Shown: one piece after another, positions 48,337 to 61,540 of the stretch
Layout: every line of letters starts with the position of its first letter
Position numbering within the stretch: the stretch's first letter is position 1
NCBI RefSeq assembly: GCF_019649055.1
Contig: NW_026570224.1
Location: 1,488,001 to 1,552,000 of the forward strand
Direction: 5' to 3'
From: Paramacrobiotus metropolitanus
Taxonomy: Eukaryota > Tardigrada > Eutardigrada > Parachela > Macrobiotidae
Length of the DNA: 64,000 nt
The notes under the pieces: model-generated
Databases searched by the model: none
Told to the model about the DNA's origin: nothing
The model's input: only the letters and a program-made list of their open reading frames with translations
Translations under genes and position numbers: made by a program

Positions 48337-51300
48337 ATGGAAGATCTACCAGGGTCTTTTGATGTTGTTATTCTTGGAACGGGTGAGATATGTTTACGCT
48401 GAGAAATTTATGCGAAATTGCATAAAAACGCTGAAACTCGTTACAGGTCTTCCCGAGAGCATTATCGCTGCTGCTTCATCCAGACTGGATAAATCGGTTT
48501 TGCAGCTGGATTCGTAAGAGTTTCTCTACTACTTATGGTTAAACAAATTCATTTCTACGTGAAACTGTTTGCAGAAATGCGTTTTATGGCCGCGATTGGG
48601 CAGGATTTCGATTAGACGATTTTCGAGATCATCTTCGTGCATCTAGTTCTGGAGGAAATAGTGTGAGTGTGTGGATGCATATTTCACTGCTTTTCGCCTT
48701 TCCCGCTTATGTAGTTCAGTTTTTGACATTTTTCTTACAGATTATATTTATTTCTTAAATGCTCATTGCTTTCAGAGTGCTTTAAGAAATCCATATGAAA
48801 TTCCGGAAGGCCTGATCAAAAGTGATGAGATTATTCTGGAAGTGCCCTGTCAGGCACAATCTGTAACTAACTTTGAAGAAGTCATTTATGCGAAGTAAGT
48901 AAATAGCCTTTGCGATGTTAAGTATTATAAGAAATGGTATTTGATAAGCCGTAGTATTGAGTTCTGTTTCCTCTAATTTAAGTTTAATTTAAATGTGAAT
49001 TAAATAATCTTATAAAGACTGCTTATACGGTTTCACTGTTACACTAGCCAGCCTACTCGATATCAGCTTCCATGCAACACTCAAGCATCTTCTGCAGTAA
49101 TTTGAGAATTCAAGCTTATAATGGTTATGGTCTTTTATGATTTAATTGATTTGTTTATTATCTTAGTCTTCCTAATCAGTTTTATAACCAGTTGTGCATT
49201 AATGTCTCTTGGGGTTAACTTGTAGAAATGAGACAGTGGAGCCGGATATTGCACCACAATCCCGCCAGGAACGCTACAGAAGACTGTCGCAACGACATCC
49301 CTCTGGTTCATCCATTGGTAGCAACGGAAGTCAGAGTACGATTACTGTTAACAGACGACGGCAGCATCACACCGCTGTAATAGTGAAGCTAATAAACTGC
49401 ACATTGTAAAATCTTTTGCCCCGTTGTTACTTAATCGCATTATCGCAGATGCGAGGCATTTTCGACCAGGCAAGGCAATGTCATTTTAACACCTGTAATG
49501 TCATTGTCGAAGTCCCATGAATGGGTTGTCTGCTCCAGGAAGATAATAATAATAATAATGCAGTCCAGAATGTATCCTTTGGAAATTTACCTGTCTTTTT
49601 TCTTGTAGGTGAGTCCAGTTCTTCCGTGTCGACCCCGACCGTGTCTCCGTATAAGCCGATCACATTTGAAGATGTTCTCAGTCAGACACGTAAATTCTCA
49701 CTGGATATTGCTCCCAAATTATTCTGGACCAATGATGCCTTCGTGAATTTATTGACCAATTCCAATATTAGCCGTTATACTGCTTTTCGGCTGGTGCAGG
49801 TGATTGCTACAGCAGTGGAGGGTCGAATTGTTGAGGTGGGGAAGATTTTTAACTGGTTTTATGTTACCTGCGAATCGGAATAATTAGATTGCGTGCTGAT
49901 TGTGCAGGTGCCATTCTCGAGATCTGGTATATTTAACTATGCGGATCTGGATGCCAGTGATAAGCGAAGAGTTATGAAGTTTATGCAGACCTGCACGCAG
50001 TCGGAAGGTCACGAAAAGGAATTAGAAGCGGCTAAAAGCCTTTCCATAAAAGAATATCTTTCCAAGCTAAAGATTCCTCTCCATACTGTCCATTCTATTG
50101 TGAATGCAATTGCGTTATGTTCCACCCAAACCCCTGCAGTAGAGGTAAGAATTCGCAATTTAAACTACTGCCCTGGTAAAGAAATAAGATTGAAACAAGG
50201 AAAGAAATCATGGTGTTATGCTGCAAGAACGAACCTAAGAAGTAAGACGAAACTGATTAACATGGCAAAACACAGGTTATCGTGTATCAGAATTTATTAG
50301 TTTTTCAAAGCGCCCAGTATATCCAACAGAGTGTGAGATCTCACGGTTTCTCAACTACAGGCGTTTTCGCGGGTCAGACGATTTCTTGCCGCTTGTGGCC
50401 GATACTCTTCCGATTCCAGCCCATTCTTATTTCCTATATACGGCTGTGGAGAATATCCACAGTATTTTGCCCGAATTAGTGCCGTTTTTGGTGGGATTCA
50501 GTACCTTAAACGAGGCATCGATTTCATTGTGATGGACTCCAGTCTGAAACAAGTGAATGCTATTATTTCCGAGAAGAAGAGAATTGACTGCCAGAGCTTG
50601 GTAATACCAGTGGAATATATGCCCGCACAGCTGAAAATTCTGGGACTGTTGACGAAGTAAGACTTGACCTGACCATATTTGATACTTACCTTTGTTTGAG
50701 ATTTAAAATTGTTTGATTTGAAGATCAATCCATCTTGTGAATTTTTCAAATAAGCTTATACTTACGTGTTTATAATTATGCTTTAGGCAGATTTCTCGCG
50801 CGGTCTTGATAACAAGTGGCTCACTTTTTGTGCGGCACAAGCCTGATGCCGCTTTCATGCGCCTCGGGAAGGAGGATGATGAACTGGGTGTGATAATTGT
50901 AGAGGGATCGCCGAATACCGAAATTTGTCCGAAAGATTACCGTACGTATCATACCTATGTTTTGCAACCGTCGCTGTAATGTGTGAAGCCTGGTGGAGTC
51001 TCCGTTGTTGGAGTTTGACTACTGTAGTTGCAGTAATAATAATGTGGCGGGCCTTGTCGTTACTCGTTCCTCCCTTAAAACATTGTCCATTACAAGCCGG
51101 CAATTAAATGATTTCCTGTGTTTTGGGATAGACGTTGTTTATATGTGGATGAAGTCCATAGCAACCGCCCGCGAGGATCTGGAACCGTATGTCAAAAGAT
51201 TCTTTGAGCCCATGCGTGCAGGTATTATTTAAAAAATGGTATGGCAGCGTTCGGTTGTAACGAGTGATGCATTTGTACTTTGTAGATTACTTTCCCATCG

Positions 51301-51689
51301 ACAAGCCTAAAGTTCTGTGGGTTTGCTACTATAATCATGCTCAAACTATCGTTAATACAACCGATTCGGCCCAGCACCCGAAGAATATTCGGTTTGTCAG
51401 TGGTCCGGATGGGTCCCTTGATTATGAAAGTGTTCTCGAAGAGGTGATATCGTAGTTTTGAATATCTTTACGTTTTTAAATCGTGTCTTGTTGTGACAGA
51501 TCAGTGTTTTATAACTGTTGGGTTTAGGCGTTTTATAACTGTTGGGTTTAGGCTACCGGTGTATTTCGGAGTATTTATCCGGACGTTCCCTTTTTACCTC
51601 GCGTACCGGATCCAGAGGATGTAATACTAGATGGTGGTGAAAATGCAGAGTCCGGTGATAAATCCATAACGGTACCCAATGGCATGTGA
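48337..51689 (+). CDS. Rab escort protein (REP/CHM family)
   Basis: Exons 48337-48382, 48447-48513, 48575-48662, 48776-48894, 49226 to 49317 or 49335, 49609-49835, 49908-50144, 50361-50656, 50787 to about 50945, about 51028 to 51221, 51286-51443 and 51552-51689. REP presents new Rab GTPases to geranylgeranyltransferase II. Landmarks: GDI-like nucleotide fold FDVVILGTGLPESIIAAASS, FYGRDWAG, TFEDVLSQTRKFSLDIAPKL, VPFSRSGIFN, P-x-x-L-F-P-I-Y-G-C-G-E, ISAVFGGIQYLKRGID, then SIATAREDLEPYV and the C-terminal PDPEDVILDG of REPs (absent in the shorter GDIs). A low-complexity Ser/Arg insert sits in the fifth exon. The junction near 50945-51028 and the fifth donor are uncertain; the rest closes in phase. 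The last acceptor is duplicated (51506-51553). Confidence 0.9.
51506..51553 (+). repeat. 24-nt perfect tandem duplication of a 3' splice site
   Basis: Two exact copies of a 24-nt unit beginning gttttataactgttggg and ending tttaggc, directly before the last Rab escort exon. Each copy contains an AG acceptor. Use of the upstream one would add an in-frame TAG, so the downstream copy (exon from 51552) is the coding one. Confidence 0.9.
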
Positions 51690-54354
51690 ATATCGGTGAG
51701 ACTAAATGTGGATATTGTGGGAATGTCGCATTAATGACACTGCGATTCTGTGGTTGTGTGTGATAAACGTGAATTATGAATGACGAAGTTATCCGTTTAT
51801 TGTTGCATCACATCGATGACTGTTTATAACTGTGAGTTGAATTTGTTTCCAATTATAATAATCGATTTTTCCCTAATCTGTCTTTTCTCTTTGCATACGT
51901 ACCTATATTGTAAATTTGATTATGTACTATATATTTGAGAATTTCATAATATATTAGGATTTCTGTAATGTATTTCCGTTTTCATGCTTATTGTGATGCC
52001 CAATTTGAACATCACTAACTATGCATTACCGTTGTGGTTTGCACAAAAACACAGAATGATTTTATTTCTGGTTGAAATGGTAAAGAGATTCAACTGGGAA
52101 ATGCTGCATCGATACATGGAACATCGAAGAATGTGAATGACGCAGATGATGAGTTACATGTGTAGAAATAAAATGAGATTGTGTGGCTTTTTACTCGCTT
52201 GCAGAAACTTTACGATAGTTTCAAAAATAACGAAGCTGTTAGCCCAGTAGATATTCTTGCACTTGGCGTCAACAGATGACAGATAACTTTCGTGTGATTT
52301 ATTTTGCATTGTTAACCTTTCGATTTTCGAATCTGGATGAATCGGGATATTTTGTGTCTCTGATAGCATATTATGATATAACACTCATAAATCACTTCTT
52401 TGAAGATGTTACGCTGCTGTAAAAAACGTGACATATCTATAAAAAGTGCAGTTTTGTACTTACGATAAAAAATGTTTAATTTATTATTTGTTTTTCCTTG
52501 TCTCGCTTAGTTACTGCAGACTCATTATCTGCATGTTGGTTAGAAATTTCTGTCCGTACATGTACTTACGTCCTGTCCGTTCTTTGTTATACGAGCAGTA
52601 AAATATCAGCATGTTAATTTTTCCCGGTGTAGTTTGGAGTGCAAACCATTGTGTGAGCTGCAGAACCACAACAATGCTTTCGTGACTAAATAATGGCACT
52701 CCAAAGATGTACGAGTAACACGAATGTAAACCGTTCTGGCTTTTAAGTTTCATGCGAGCACTTGGATAGGACAGCTAGCATGTTCATATAAATTCACATT
52801 CATCACAAGTACCGGAAGCTTTCTTACTACTCAGTAGCTGTTATTCGACCAAAGAAATATAAATAAAATTACCCCGTCAGTACAGGATTATCAATTATGT
52901 ACGAGTACCTTCTTTGCCAGCACACTACAATAAGGCAACGATAGCCGCTTTAAATATTGAGCCTTTTTCCACAAACCGATACGATTAACAACTCATTTAA
53001 TTCAAACGAATGCATGCAAATCCAGCTAACATAAAATCTATAATTACAATGAGTAAATAATGCTCTACAATATAATTATACGCACCCAGTCTGATTGTTC
53101 ATCGGCATCTACCCTAACTAGCTGTACTGATGTAGAAGTTATGGTAAACTGTTTTACCCATATGGCATTTGGCAACTAATAAACTTACCGGCGCAAAATT
53201 TTTAAGTAACTTAATTTTTATTCCGTAATTAACTGCAATTTTGGAAGGGTGCGATACCACACCAGCACTACATACACAAATATACTTTGTACCTAATACC
53301 TGTATAATAAGTATACTGTTAGCAGTTGCAAAAACGGTTTAGTGAGCAGAATAAAAGGGCAGCGCTATTAAAAGCAGTTCACACTGCATTTTGGCGGACT
53401 GTTTGTTCTCCATGTACGCCAAATTCAGAAATCGATCGGATTCGCTTTCGGGACCTATGGCGAACTATCTTGTAATAGTTACTGTATACGTTATCGGAGA
53501 ACAGAATGCAGCAGTGCACAGGATTGTCCATCCCACGGAACACGATAGCTCTGTCCACAATTTAAATCCCCATCATAAAATGCATACCGGAAGTTTGGTA
53601 GTCACGTCTAAGCAATTCGGATGCAATTATTGTTATGCGATTTCACGTTCAATACATGAACACGCGTACCTAATTTTAGACAAGGATGAATATAGATGGC
53701 GACATGTGGATCGTAAAGAAGTCAGGAGGATTTGTTAAATACGAGTCGCATCCAATCTTTATATACATCTGGCAAATGTTACACATTTTTGGTTTGTGCG
53801 CCTGCTTTTCTTTGGTAATTTTGCCGCATTGGTGTCATAGTCATCAAAGTGCATCGAATCTGAAACACATCCCGTAAATCATTTCTAATACTGATCCAAC
53901 AATTTTATTGTACCAAAAACTCAGTTGTTGCTTATTTTGTGTTGCTTATATTATAATATTTATTATTGTCGCACTGTCATATGTGCACATCGTATATCTG
54001 TTTGTGCTGGAAATATTTGGTCCATTTACTCTCCACTCCCCGTTTTCATATCATGGCACGCAAACATTCCATCGAAAACAATTTATGAGACCCTAGACTG
54101 TTTCTTTTTTCTGTCTTGCTTTTTGGAAGATGATGTTGCCCATCTGCACGCAGCCGTTTCGCGTTGCAGGTTTCCTTAAACATATGTGTACAGTGTAATC
54201 TGCTGTTAAGGCAAGTTTTTTTCATCCCGATATTTGTGAAAATATCGGTCAAAATAATCTTTGTTTCGGCATACGTTTTTTCTGATGGATGGACAGCCGA
54301 CACTTTTTGAATGTTATCACTGTCAGTGTACGGTGACAGGTTGTGACAGTGGAA
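51690..54354. other. Intergenic region
   Basis: 2.7 kb. AATAAA at 52167-52172 may end the Rab escort transcript. The open frame at 53391-53738 (MYAKFRNRSDSL ..., 115 codons) has fair composition but no recognisable motif; the receptor gene downstream has its own signal exon and does not need it. Confidence 0.35.
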
Positions 54355-57300
54355 ATGAAATTGTGCGCCTCTCAGATTTGGTGTGCATTTTCACTTGGAA
54401 TTACATGTCTGAATTATTCCGGTAATTGGAGACAAGTGTTTGCTTCTTACTATTGACATTTAACTGCAGATCTACTTAATTAGCATACATTCATGTGTTT
54501 TATAGTCTCCTGTTCTGATGATCAAGAGCGATTGGTTCGTGACCTTTTCCGTAACTACAATCCATTATTGCGGCCAGTGGAAAACATTAATTACACTGTC
54601 AACGTTTCGTTTGCTCTCACTTTGGGATTATTAATTTACGTTGTAAGTGTCTGTTATGTGTGCAAAAGTTAAGCTGCATATGTAATCGTTAGTTTAAGAA
54701 AAAACCATTCATGCATGGCATTTACAATTCCGAATTTCGAAGATTACTTATAATTAAATGATGCATTTCGAAATTCGCTACACAGAATTTTGCATAACCG
54801 ACAAAGGTTCCTGAAAAAGCAAATCAAAAATAGCATTTAGCAATGATTGCCATTTCTTGGAGAAAGTACACTCGATTTTGCTGCATGTGTTTTGCGAATG
54901 CCTTCGTAATAAATCCCAGGCTACCTTAATAGTTAATGTTAATAGTTAATTCTTGTACTGTACAAATTTGCAAAACACAGACAGGAATTTTAAAAATCAT
55001 TGCGTTTAGCAAAAAAACTTAACCCATTCGCACGCGTAAAATATTTTAATTCCGTAATTAATTTTAGCCTTGTGCCTATTAGTAGAATCGCACAAAAAAG
55101 CGATCGCGTTTTCTTAAACTTTTCACGTTTTCTTAATGACCACTTCTTATTTACATGCTTTACAATGTTTTGTTTGCCTTTTGTTTTGCGCATTTAAATT
55201 TCTTTTGTACTTTGTATTCATTGGCTGTTGCGGATTGTCACGCATCTATCTATATATAATATTTGTATATAAAGTTACACAGTTATAGAGTGCAGTGAAC
55301 CGCTGTCCTTTCAAGGTAGAAGTACAGTATATAAAATTCCTTTTAACAGACTGTTATTTTTCAATCTGCGTATGATAAATAATTGCTGTTCTAGCTAATC
55401 TGTGATAGATATCTTGTTGAAAGCGTTATTTATAGGGTGTTCCCGAGAGAGCGCATCCAGTTTTTAATTATCGCATTTTCAGAATGAACGTCAGCAAGTT
55501 ATGAAAACGAACGGATACACGAATCTGGTGAGATGAACATGATGGAAGTGTTGAGATAGGAACGGAGCACATTGACGTTGAGCCCAATTAAGATTCACCA
55601 ATTAAACTGAGCCATCTTGCAACTTTCAACAGGAATGGAAGGATCCACAGTTTGTCTGGGATGCGGGCGAGTACGGCGGCATTACGGCTATACGCGTACC
55701 GGTGGATAAAGTCTGGACACCGGACATTGTCCTAATTACCAAGTAAATATACATCAGTAATACCGCATATATATAAATATTTTCATTCGAGCAGCTAATC
55801 ATGACGAATCACCGTGTCACAATGGTATGCAAAGCCCTCTAAATACATAATTTCGTAGTACAGATGGGAAATTTGGACCAAGTTATAAATCAAATGCAGT
55901 CATATACAGCGGAGGAAGTGTCAACTGGCTACCGCCGTTTATTTATAGAAGCTCCTGCCAAATTCAAGTGGTCAATTTTCCTTTTGATGTGAGTATTTGA
56001 AGCAGCATCTTTGAATGCAATGTTGCACATTCGCGTTTCCGTCAAAGCATTTGGAAATTACCTAATTACGCATATGTCATTTGTACTAGTGCAGTAATTT
56101 GGCGCAACATGTTAAATTGTGGAAGCTGAATATGTATACTCGTACATAACAGTAATTTCTCTTTCCTTACTGAAGTTATACAGAAATTTTTCTAAAATTC
56201 AGTATATCTCTAGGTTTGTCTCTATATTAGACAACTGTATCTCTATACATGTTAGAGAACTTTTACTGTTAATCACGAATATAGATATTATACCTTAATG
56301 GTACATTTCCGGATATACAGCAGCAGCAGTGCGAAATGCGATTTTCATCGTGGACGTACGATGCGCACGAAGTGGATATTCATCCAAAGAGCACCGTTGT
56401 GGACGTCAGTAACTACCTGAAAGGTGGTATCTGGGATTTAGTGGATGCGCGCATTCACCGCGTAGCGTACGACCAATTCGCTTATGCTTCGCGCGGCCGC
56501 GTACCGCGCGTGGACATTATTGTCACCATTGTGATCCGCAGGAAAGCCTTATTTTATACTGTGAATTTGCTCATTCCCACCGTCCTTATTGCGTTTATGA
56601 CGGTTTTTGTCTTTCTTTTACCCACTGTTGCCGGAGAAAAGATTACACTGACGATATCGTTGACGTAAGTGCGGTCGAAATTAATTTTTTGCTCTGGTTA
56701 GTTTATTAAAAATGCTTACCAATAGTACTCGTAATTGCACAAAATATGCTGGTAATTACCGAGACTGTCCTATCAAACCAAAGCTGCAAGATAATCAATA
56801 TGCCGGATTGGACGGACGCATATAAATGCTTTTCAGCTGGTTATTGCTAATTGCGCAAATCTATTTCAGGTTGACCATTGTGGTTTTCCTGTTGTTAGTT
56901 TCCAAAATTCTACCTCCTGCAGATACGATGCCTTTGATATCCAGATTCCTTCTTTTTATATTTATTATGAATTTGATTTCCGTATTTATTACGGTTATAA
57001 CCATCAATCTCAACTACCGTGGACCGAAGACGCACGACATGCCGGAATGGTTGCGGGTTATTTTTTTAAAGATATTTCCGCCTCTGCTGCTGATGCGCCG
57101 ACCGCCTATTCATTTACTACGAAGGAATAAAAGCAAATTATCGGATTACGGAAAAACCAGGGAGACACATCCTTATAAACGTTCCGCAGTGTTTTCTCGA
57201 CAGCGAGCGGCTCCAATCGAATACATTCCCATGACCAACCAACGCGGAACTCCCGTGACCATTGCGGGATTACGATTTATGGACGATACGGATAGTGTGG

Positions 57301-57817
57301 AGGGAGAGGAATTCTTTGAGCTCAGCCAGCATCCGGACGCGGCAGTTGTGGCCAATTCCGTGGAAACTATTGCGGCCAATATGGAGTGGAATAACGAAAT
57401 AAAACTGGTATTCACACTGAACAACGAAATAAAACCGGTTAACTTAAAGAGGCTTAAATGTAACAGATTAATTATTATCGTAAAAAACAGCAGTATATGT
57501 ACTTGCCCAAATAATTTTTTTATAAATAAAAAACGCGTTTTCCATTTCCCGTTAATTCGATTGTAGTCAATACCCCGGTACACTGCACCACAGTGATCAG
57601 TCAACCAGGCAATGTTCACAAGAAAATTAATTTAACGTTTTTCCGGCAGATCGAGGAGGACTGGAAATACTTTGCTCTCGTTGTGGACAGAATTTTATTG
57701 TGGATTTTTTTCTGGGGCACATGTATTGGATCCATGTGGATAATTTTAGGTGGCGAAAATATTTTTATTCAGATTGACGAAGAGGCGACCATTGAGCGGC
57801 TAAAAGCGATGATATAA
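54355..57817 (+). CDS. Nicotinic acetylcholine receptor-like subunit A (Cys-loop channel)
   Basis: Exons 54355-54421, 54506-54642, 55483-55527, 55633-55742, 55859-55988, 56321-56664, 56870-57407 and 57650-57817; 512 residues. Signal peptide MKLCASQIWCAFSLGITC, then DDQERLVRDLFRNYNPLLRP. Cys-loop SSCQIQVVNFPFDQQQC has the canonical 13-residue spacing. Loop B keeps SSWTYD, but loop C (FAYASRGRVPRVD) lacks the vicinal Cys pair, so by convention this is a non-alpha subunit. M1 LFYTVNLLIPTVLIAFMTV; M2 starts GEKITLTISLTLTIVVF with the cation-channel Glu; M3 LFIFIMNLISVFITVITI; M4 YFALVVDRILLWIFFWG in the last exon. The 57407 donor has a near-copy 30 nt downstream. Tail-to-tail with a paralogue, 254 nt between stops. 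Confidence 0.93.
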
Positions 57818-58071
57818 TACGTGCATACGGTATATACTTCGTAGTATGTATCAACATGATACCGTGCATCGTGAGCATCTGAAAACCGTTTTTTGAACAA
57901 TAGATATTGAATTTGTTCGGGACAATTTCAAAGCAAACGATAGCTGGCAAAATTTTGGATTCTGTAGACCTTTTTTTATTTTTGCATTGGAACTTCTATG
58001 ATTAATAAGTAAAGGAGTTAGGAGCCGTAGTTCTTTGGTGAGCAAACACATAACATGGAATGACAAAGAAT

Positions 58072-61000
58072 TTAAAGTTGGTGCATAGGCACGACATAGT
58101 CGAACAGGTACGGTGAGTTCAGGATGATGCCCATTGATCCGGCGGACGTGACAATAAAAAATACCCACAACAATAAACGGTCGATCACTTGCGACACAAA
58201 CCGCCAATCCTCCGAACTCTGCAATAATTAAGCCAAAAATGTTTTCGTTTGAAAACGCTTAGTTTTTCTATACTGGTGCCGCGCCCTACAGTAGTGCTGC
58301 TGACAGTCAGTAGTCTGCACAGTTGTAGAGCGGCACTGGCTATCCTTAAGATCCGGTCACAGATGACCTTTCTATGAAGGGTAAACTAAATTAAGTTGTT
58401 ACGCTCTTACTTCCTCGAGATTGGTTTTTTGTCTCATGTTGTCCGCGATATACGCCACGGCTTTCAGTGCATGATTGTAGCCGGGAATGTCGGCTAATAA
58501 ATCCGCAAGCATCTGGGCTTCCTTGGCAATCACGCTTTCAATGCTGCGTTGTGACACCAGCAACGGCGACGTATTAATTGTGCGGCGTGCCGGCGCGGGA
58601 GACAGACATAATGGCAGTATGGGGCTGTTGCGTCGCTTGTTGTCGGATCCACATTCCCGGGTGTACTCGTTCTGCATCATTACGGTCTGGCTACTGCAGT
58701 GCGGATTACGATAAATGCCCGTCCGTGAGTAGGGATCAATCTGACGCGGTAATTGCATGGGCAGCAGTTCGCCGGCGCGGTGCATATGCATATGCGTCTT
58801 TTTGTGCCGCGTCGGTCGTCGCATACATAACACCATGGGCAGCACTTGTAGAAAGACAACACGCACCGGTGCCGGCATTGTGTGCGTGTTGCTGCTGCGA
58901 TAGCTGATGTTAATGGCGATTACTGTGAAGAACGCCGACAATACGTTCATAATAAATGTAAAAAACAGGAATTCCGAGAGCAGCGGTAATACATCGGCGG
59001 GTGGAAGAATATTCGACATGAGCAGTAAGAAAACCACAATTGCAAAGAGAATCGACAGGCAGACGTTTGTTTTCCCTTTACTGGGCAAAAGAAAGACAAA
59101 ACCGGACAAAAACGAGATCAGAATGCATGGCAAAAGAATGGTAACAACGTAGAACAACGATTTCCGGCGGAGACGCAGGTGACATTCAACGAAATCCCGC
59201 TGCACACCGCCGATAACTTTTCGCTGAGCGAAGATTGGTGCTTCAATCAAATCCCACGTTCCACTGCTCTGGTTTCGATAGTCCTTGATTTCAAAGATAT
59301 TGGAAGGCACGTTAATTTCCAGTTCGTTGGAACTGTATGTTAGTGAACGGAAGTACATGACACACACTTGCTCCTACGTGGAAGACAGCGAATACGGTTG
59401 ACTGTTTTTTGCCTTGGCAAAGATAACATTATATAGTAACTTACATCGAAAGGAAAAAACCTCGGGTTGATGGTGCAGCTGCTTTTAGAGATAAAAGGGG
59501 GCACCCATTGTATTTCTCCCTGGGGAGATATGAGTAAATTACACCGATATGTCGGCCCATAGTTTCCATCTGTTCTGCAGCAGAATACAAAATTCGATTT
59601 AATACATAATTTTCTACCATATACAAGAAATACTTGTATTTGTTAAACGCAAAACGACACAAGAAAATGTTTGTAATTCTTTGTTGTTCGGCAAATACGC
59701 TTATCTTACGTGGAAACCAGTGCGATTTCCGGCTGCCAAACTTTATTGGAAGGAAGTCTCAGGGTGGATAAATTCGCTCCGTAGGTAGAGCGATCAAAGC
59801 GTAATCGTTCATCCTTCCACGACTGGGCAAAAAAGGAGCCATTTACAAAACTAAATGCTCGAAACTGATATCACTCTTTGAAAAAATACGTACAAGATCC
59901 AGATAGCCGTTGATTTTCATTACTTGTTGCTGATCATTCTGGAAAAACCGCAACTGGCTTAGAATGTTGACTGACGATGTACTTGTACGTATTTCATGCT
60001 TAGATCTGGGTTATTAAATCCCCTGAAGCAAATTTAAAAGATACCTACCACCTGAACCAACGCAAAATGTACATACAATAAAGGTCAACGTTTGCCGATA
60101 GAAATGCCTTTGATCTAACAATCACACAGTAATTCATACAACAATTCGCCTATTTAATCATAATACGGTATATGTATTACGCAGTCTCAACCATCATGCA
60201 CAAAGATTGTCTTAAACTTGCAGTCGAAAGTTTATTGTTTGCTGCAAAAGTAGGCAGGTAACTCATTAAAGCCTTTTAAATTCCATTCCTTTAGCGTAGG
60301 AATTTCAGTATGGCTAATACATGAACAGTAACAAAACCAGACAGATAATGATAGAACTGATAGGGCAGAAATCTAGCAATCTTAACATGTTTCAATGCAT
60401 TTAGCAATATAGCGAAAGAACGGCTACAGTTTACCGAAAAACAGCGAATGGTCTTAGAATTTGCATTCAAATTTTTTGAATCTTGCATTTTCATTGTATA
60501 TATGAATATTGTACAGAATCTTCTTGATGTATTGATCCATCTCAACGATTTTTCATTGTCAGTGGTTAATAACCAGTAAGTTATAGTGATGACGAAAAGG
60601 ATCTATCCTCGGCAGTCGTCTTATCATGCCGAAGTATCACGCTGGCTAATTATTAATGGTTTTCCGTTTCACCAAAGCTCTTTTGTAAGATTTATATATG
60701 GGATGGCTCAACGTACACCTGACAGTTTACGTTTTACCACGCATAAGGACCGCGCGCATACCCGTATAAAAGTTCTTATTGCTCTTAAATTATCTCAAAA
60801 TATAAGCTTATCAATATGCATGTTCGGAAGTTTAACGACAGATAGGATTCATAAAGCAGCTTCCACGATATTAAAAAATTAAATATCGTGCAAACGTAAG
60901 AATAGCCTCCGAATAGGGAATCATTTACTTATTAAATTCTTGCTAGCTTTATGCGCAGCAGATGTCATACAAGCAAGATTTAAAAGTAAGAGAATATATA

Positions 61001-61540
61001 CACCCATGCCCAGACAATGCATTTACTCTCTGGTTTTTTACATATCTATAGATATTTGTGACTATTAAACGAAATGTCTAAGGAAGCAACGTTCCAACAA
61101 GTACCTCAGTTGGTAATTTAGCCCAATTCACTTGTCGTAACGGTAACTGCATGTGTGCAGTTCATTAATACGAGTATTATATAATACTCTTCTGAGACTT
61201 ACGACGTAAATTATCACCGCCAGATTGATGCCAAACTTGACAACAGTTTTTTCGTTCAGTTCGCCAGGTCGAATGAGTTTGTTGTATCCTTGAAACATAT
61301 CCTTGACCAAACGCTGTTGGTCGTCACTGTAACTGCCAGATAACCCTGAAAATCGAAAATTTTAAAAGTACGAGTATTACACCAATCGCGAATTTGATTC
61401 CATCAACGCAGAATTAACTGATTAAGATAGCAGCCCGTTACAGTCTCGGTGCCGGAAGAAAACACTATAGTCTCACCATGACTCAATAAACAAAACTGGT
61501 ATAAAAACAGCGGTATGTGGATCTGTCTCCGCATATGCAT
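58072..61540 (-). CDS. Nicotinic acetylcholine receptor-like subunit B with altered pore entrance
   Basis: Exons 61540 (or 61534)-61477, 61345-61203, 59938-59894, 59822-59710, 59574-59445, 59373-58411 and 58218-58072; about 532 residues. Signal peptide RRQIHIPLFLYQFCLLSHG, then DDQQRLVKDMFQGYNKLIRP. Cys-loop SSCTINPRFFPFDEQVC (13 residues between Cys). Loop B reads RSLTYSS with no Trp, and loop C lacks the Cys pair: a non-alpha subunit like vertebrate gamma/epsilon. M1 SLFYVVTILLPCILISFLSG; M2 reads SKGKTNVCLSILFAIVVFLL, where Gly takes the place of the usual Glu of GEK. M3 and M4 are normal. The M3-M4 loop is about 140 residues. Up to the Cys-loop its introns match subunit A in position and phase, including a 45-nt exon; A has one further intron inside M2. 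Confidence 0.93.
59939..61202 (-). other. 1.3-kb intron of receptor subunit B
   Basis: Between the second exon and the 45-nt third exon. A plus-strand 98-codon ORF at 60586-60882 has no recognisable content. Confidence 0.6.

Noticed and set aside
53391-53738. Possible first exon of receptor subunit A
   Set aside because: A signal-peptide exon with the right phase-1 donor lies at 54355-54421, so this ORF is not needed and shows no motif.
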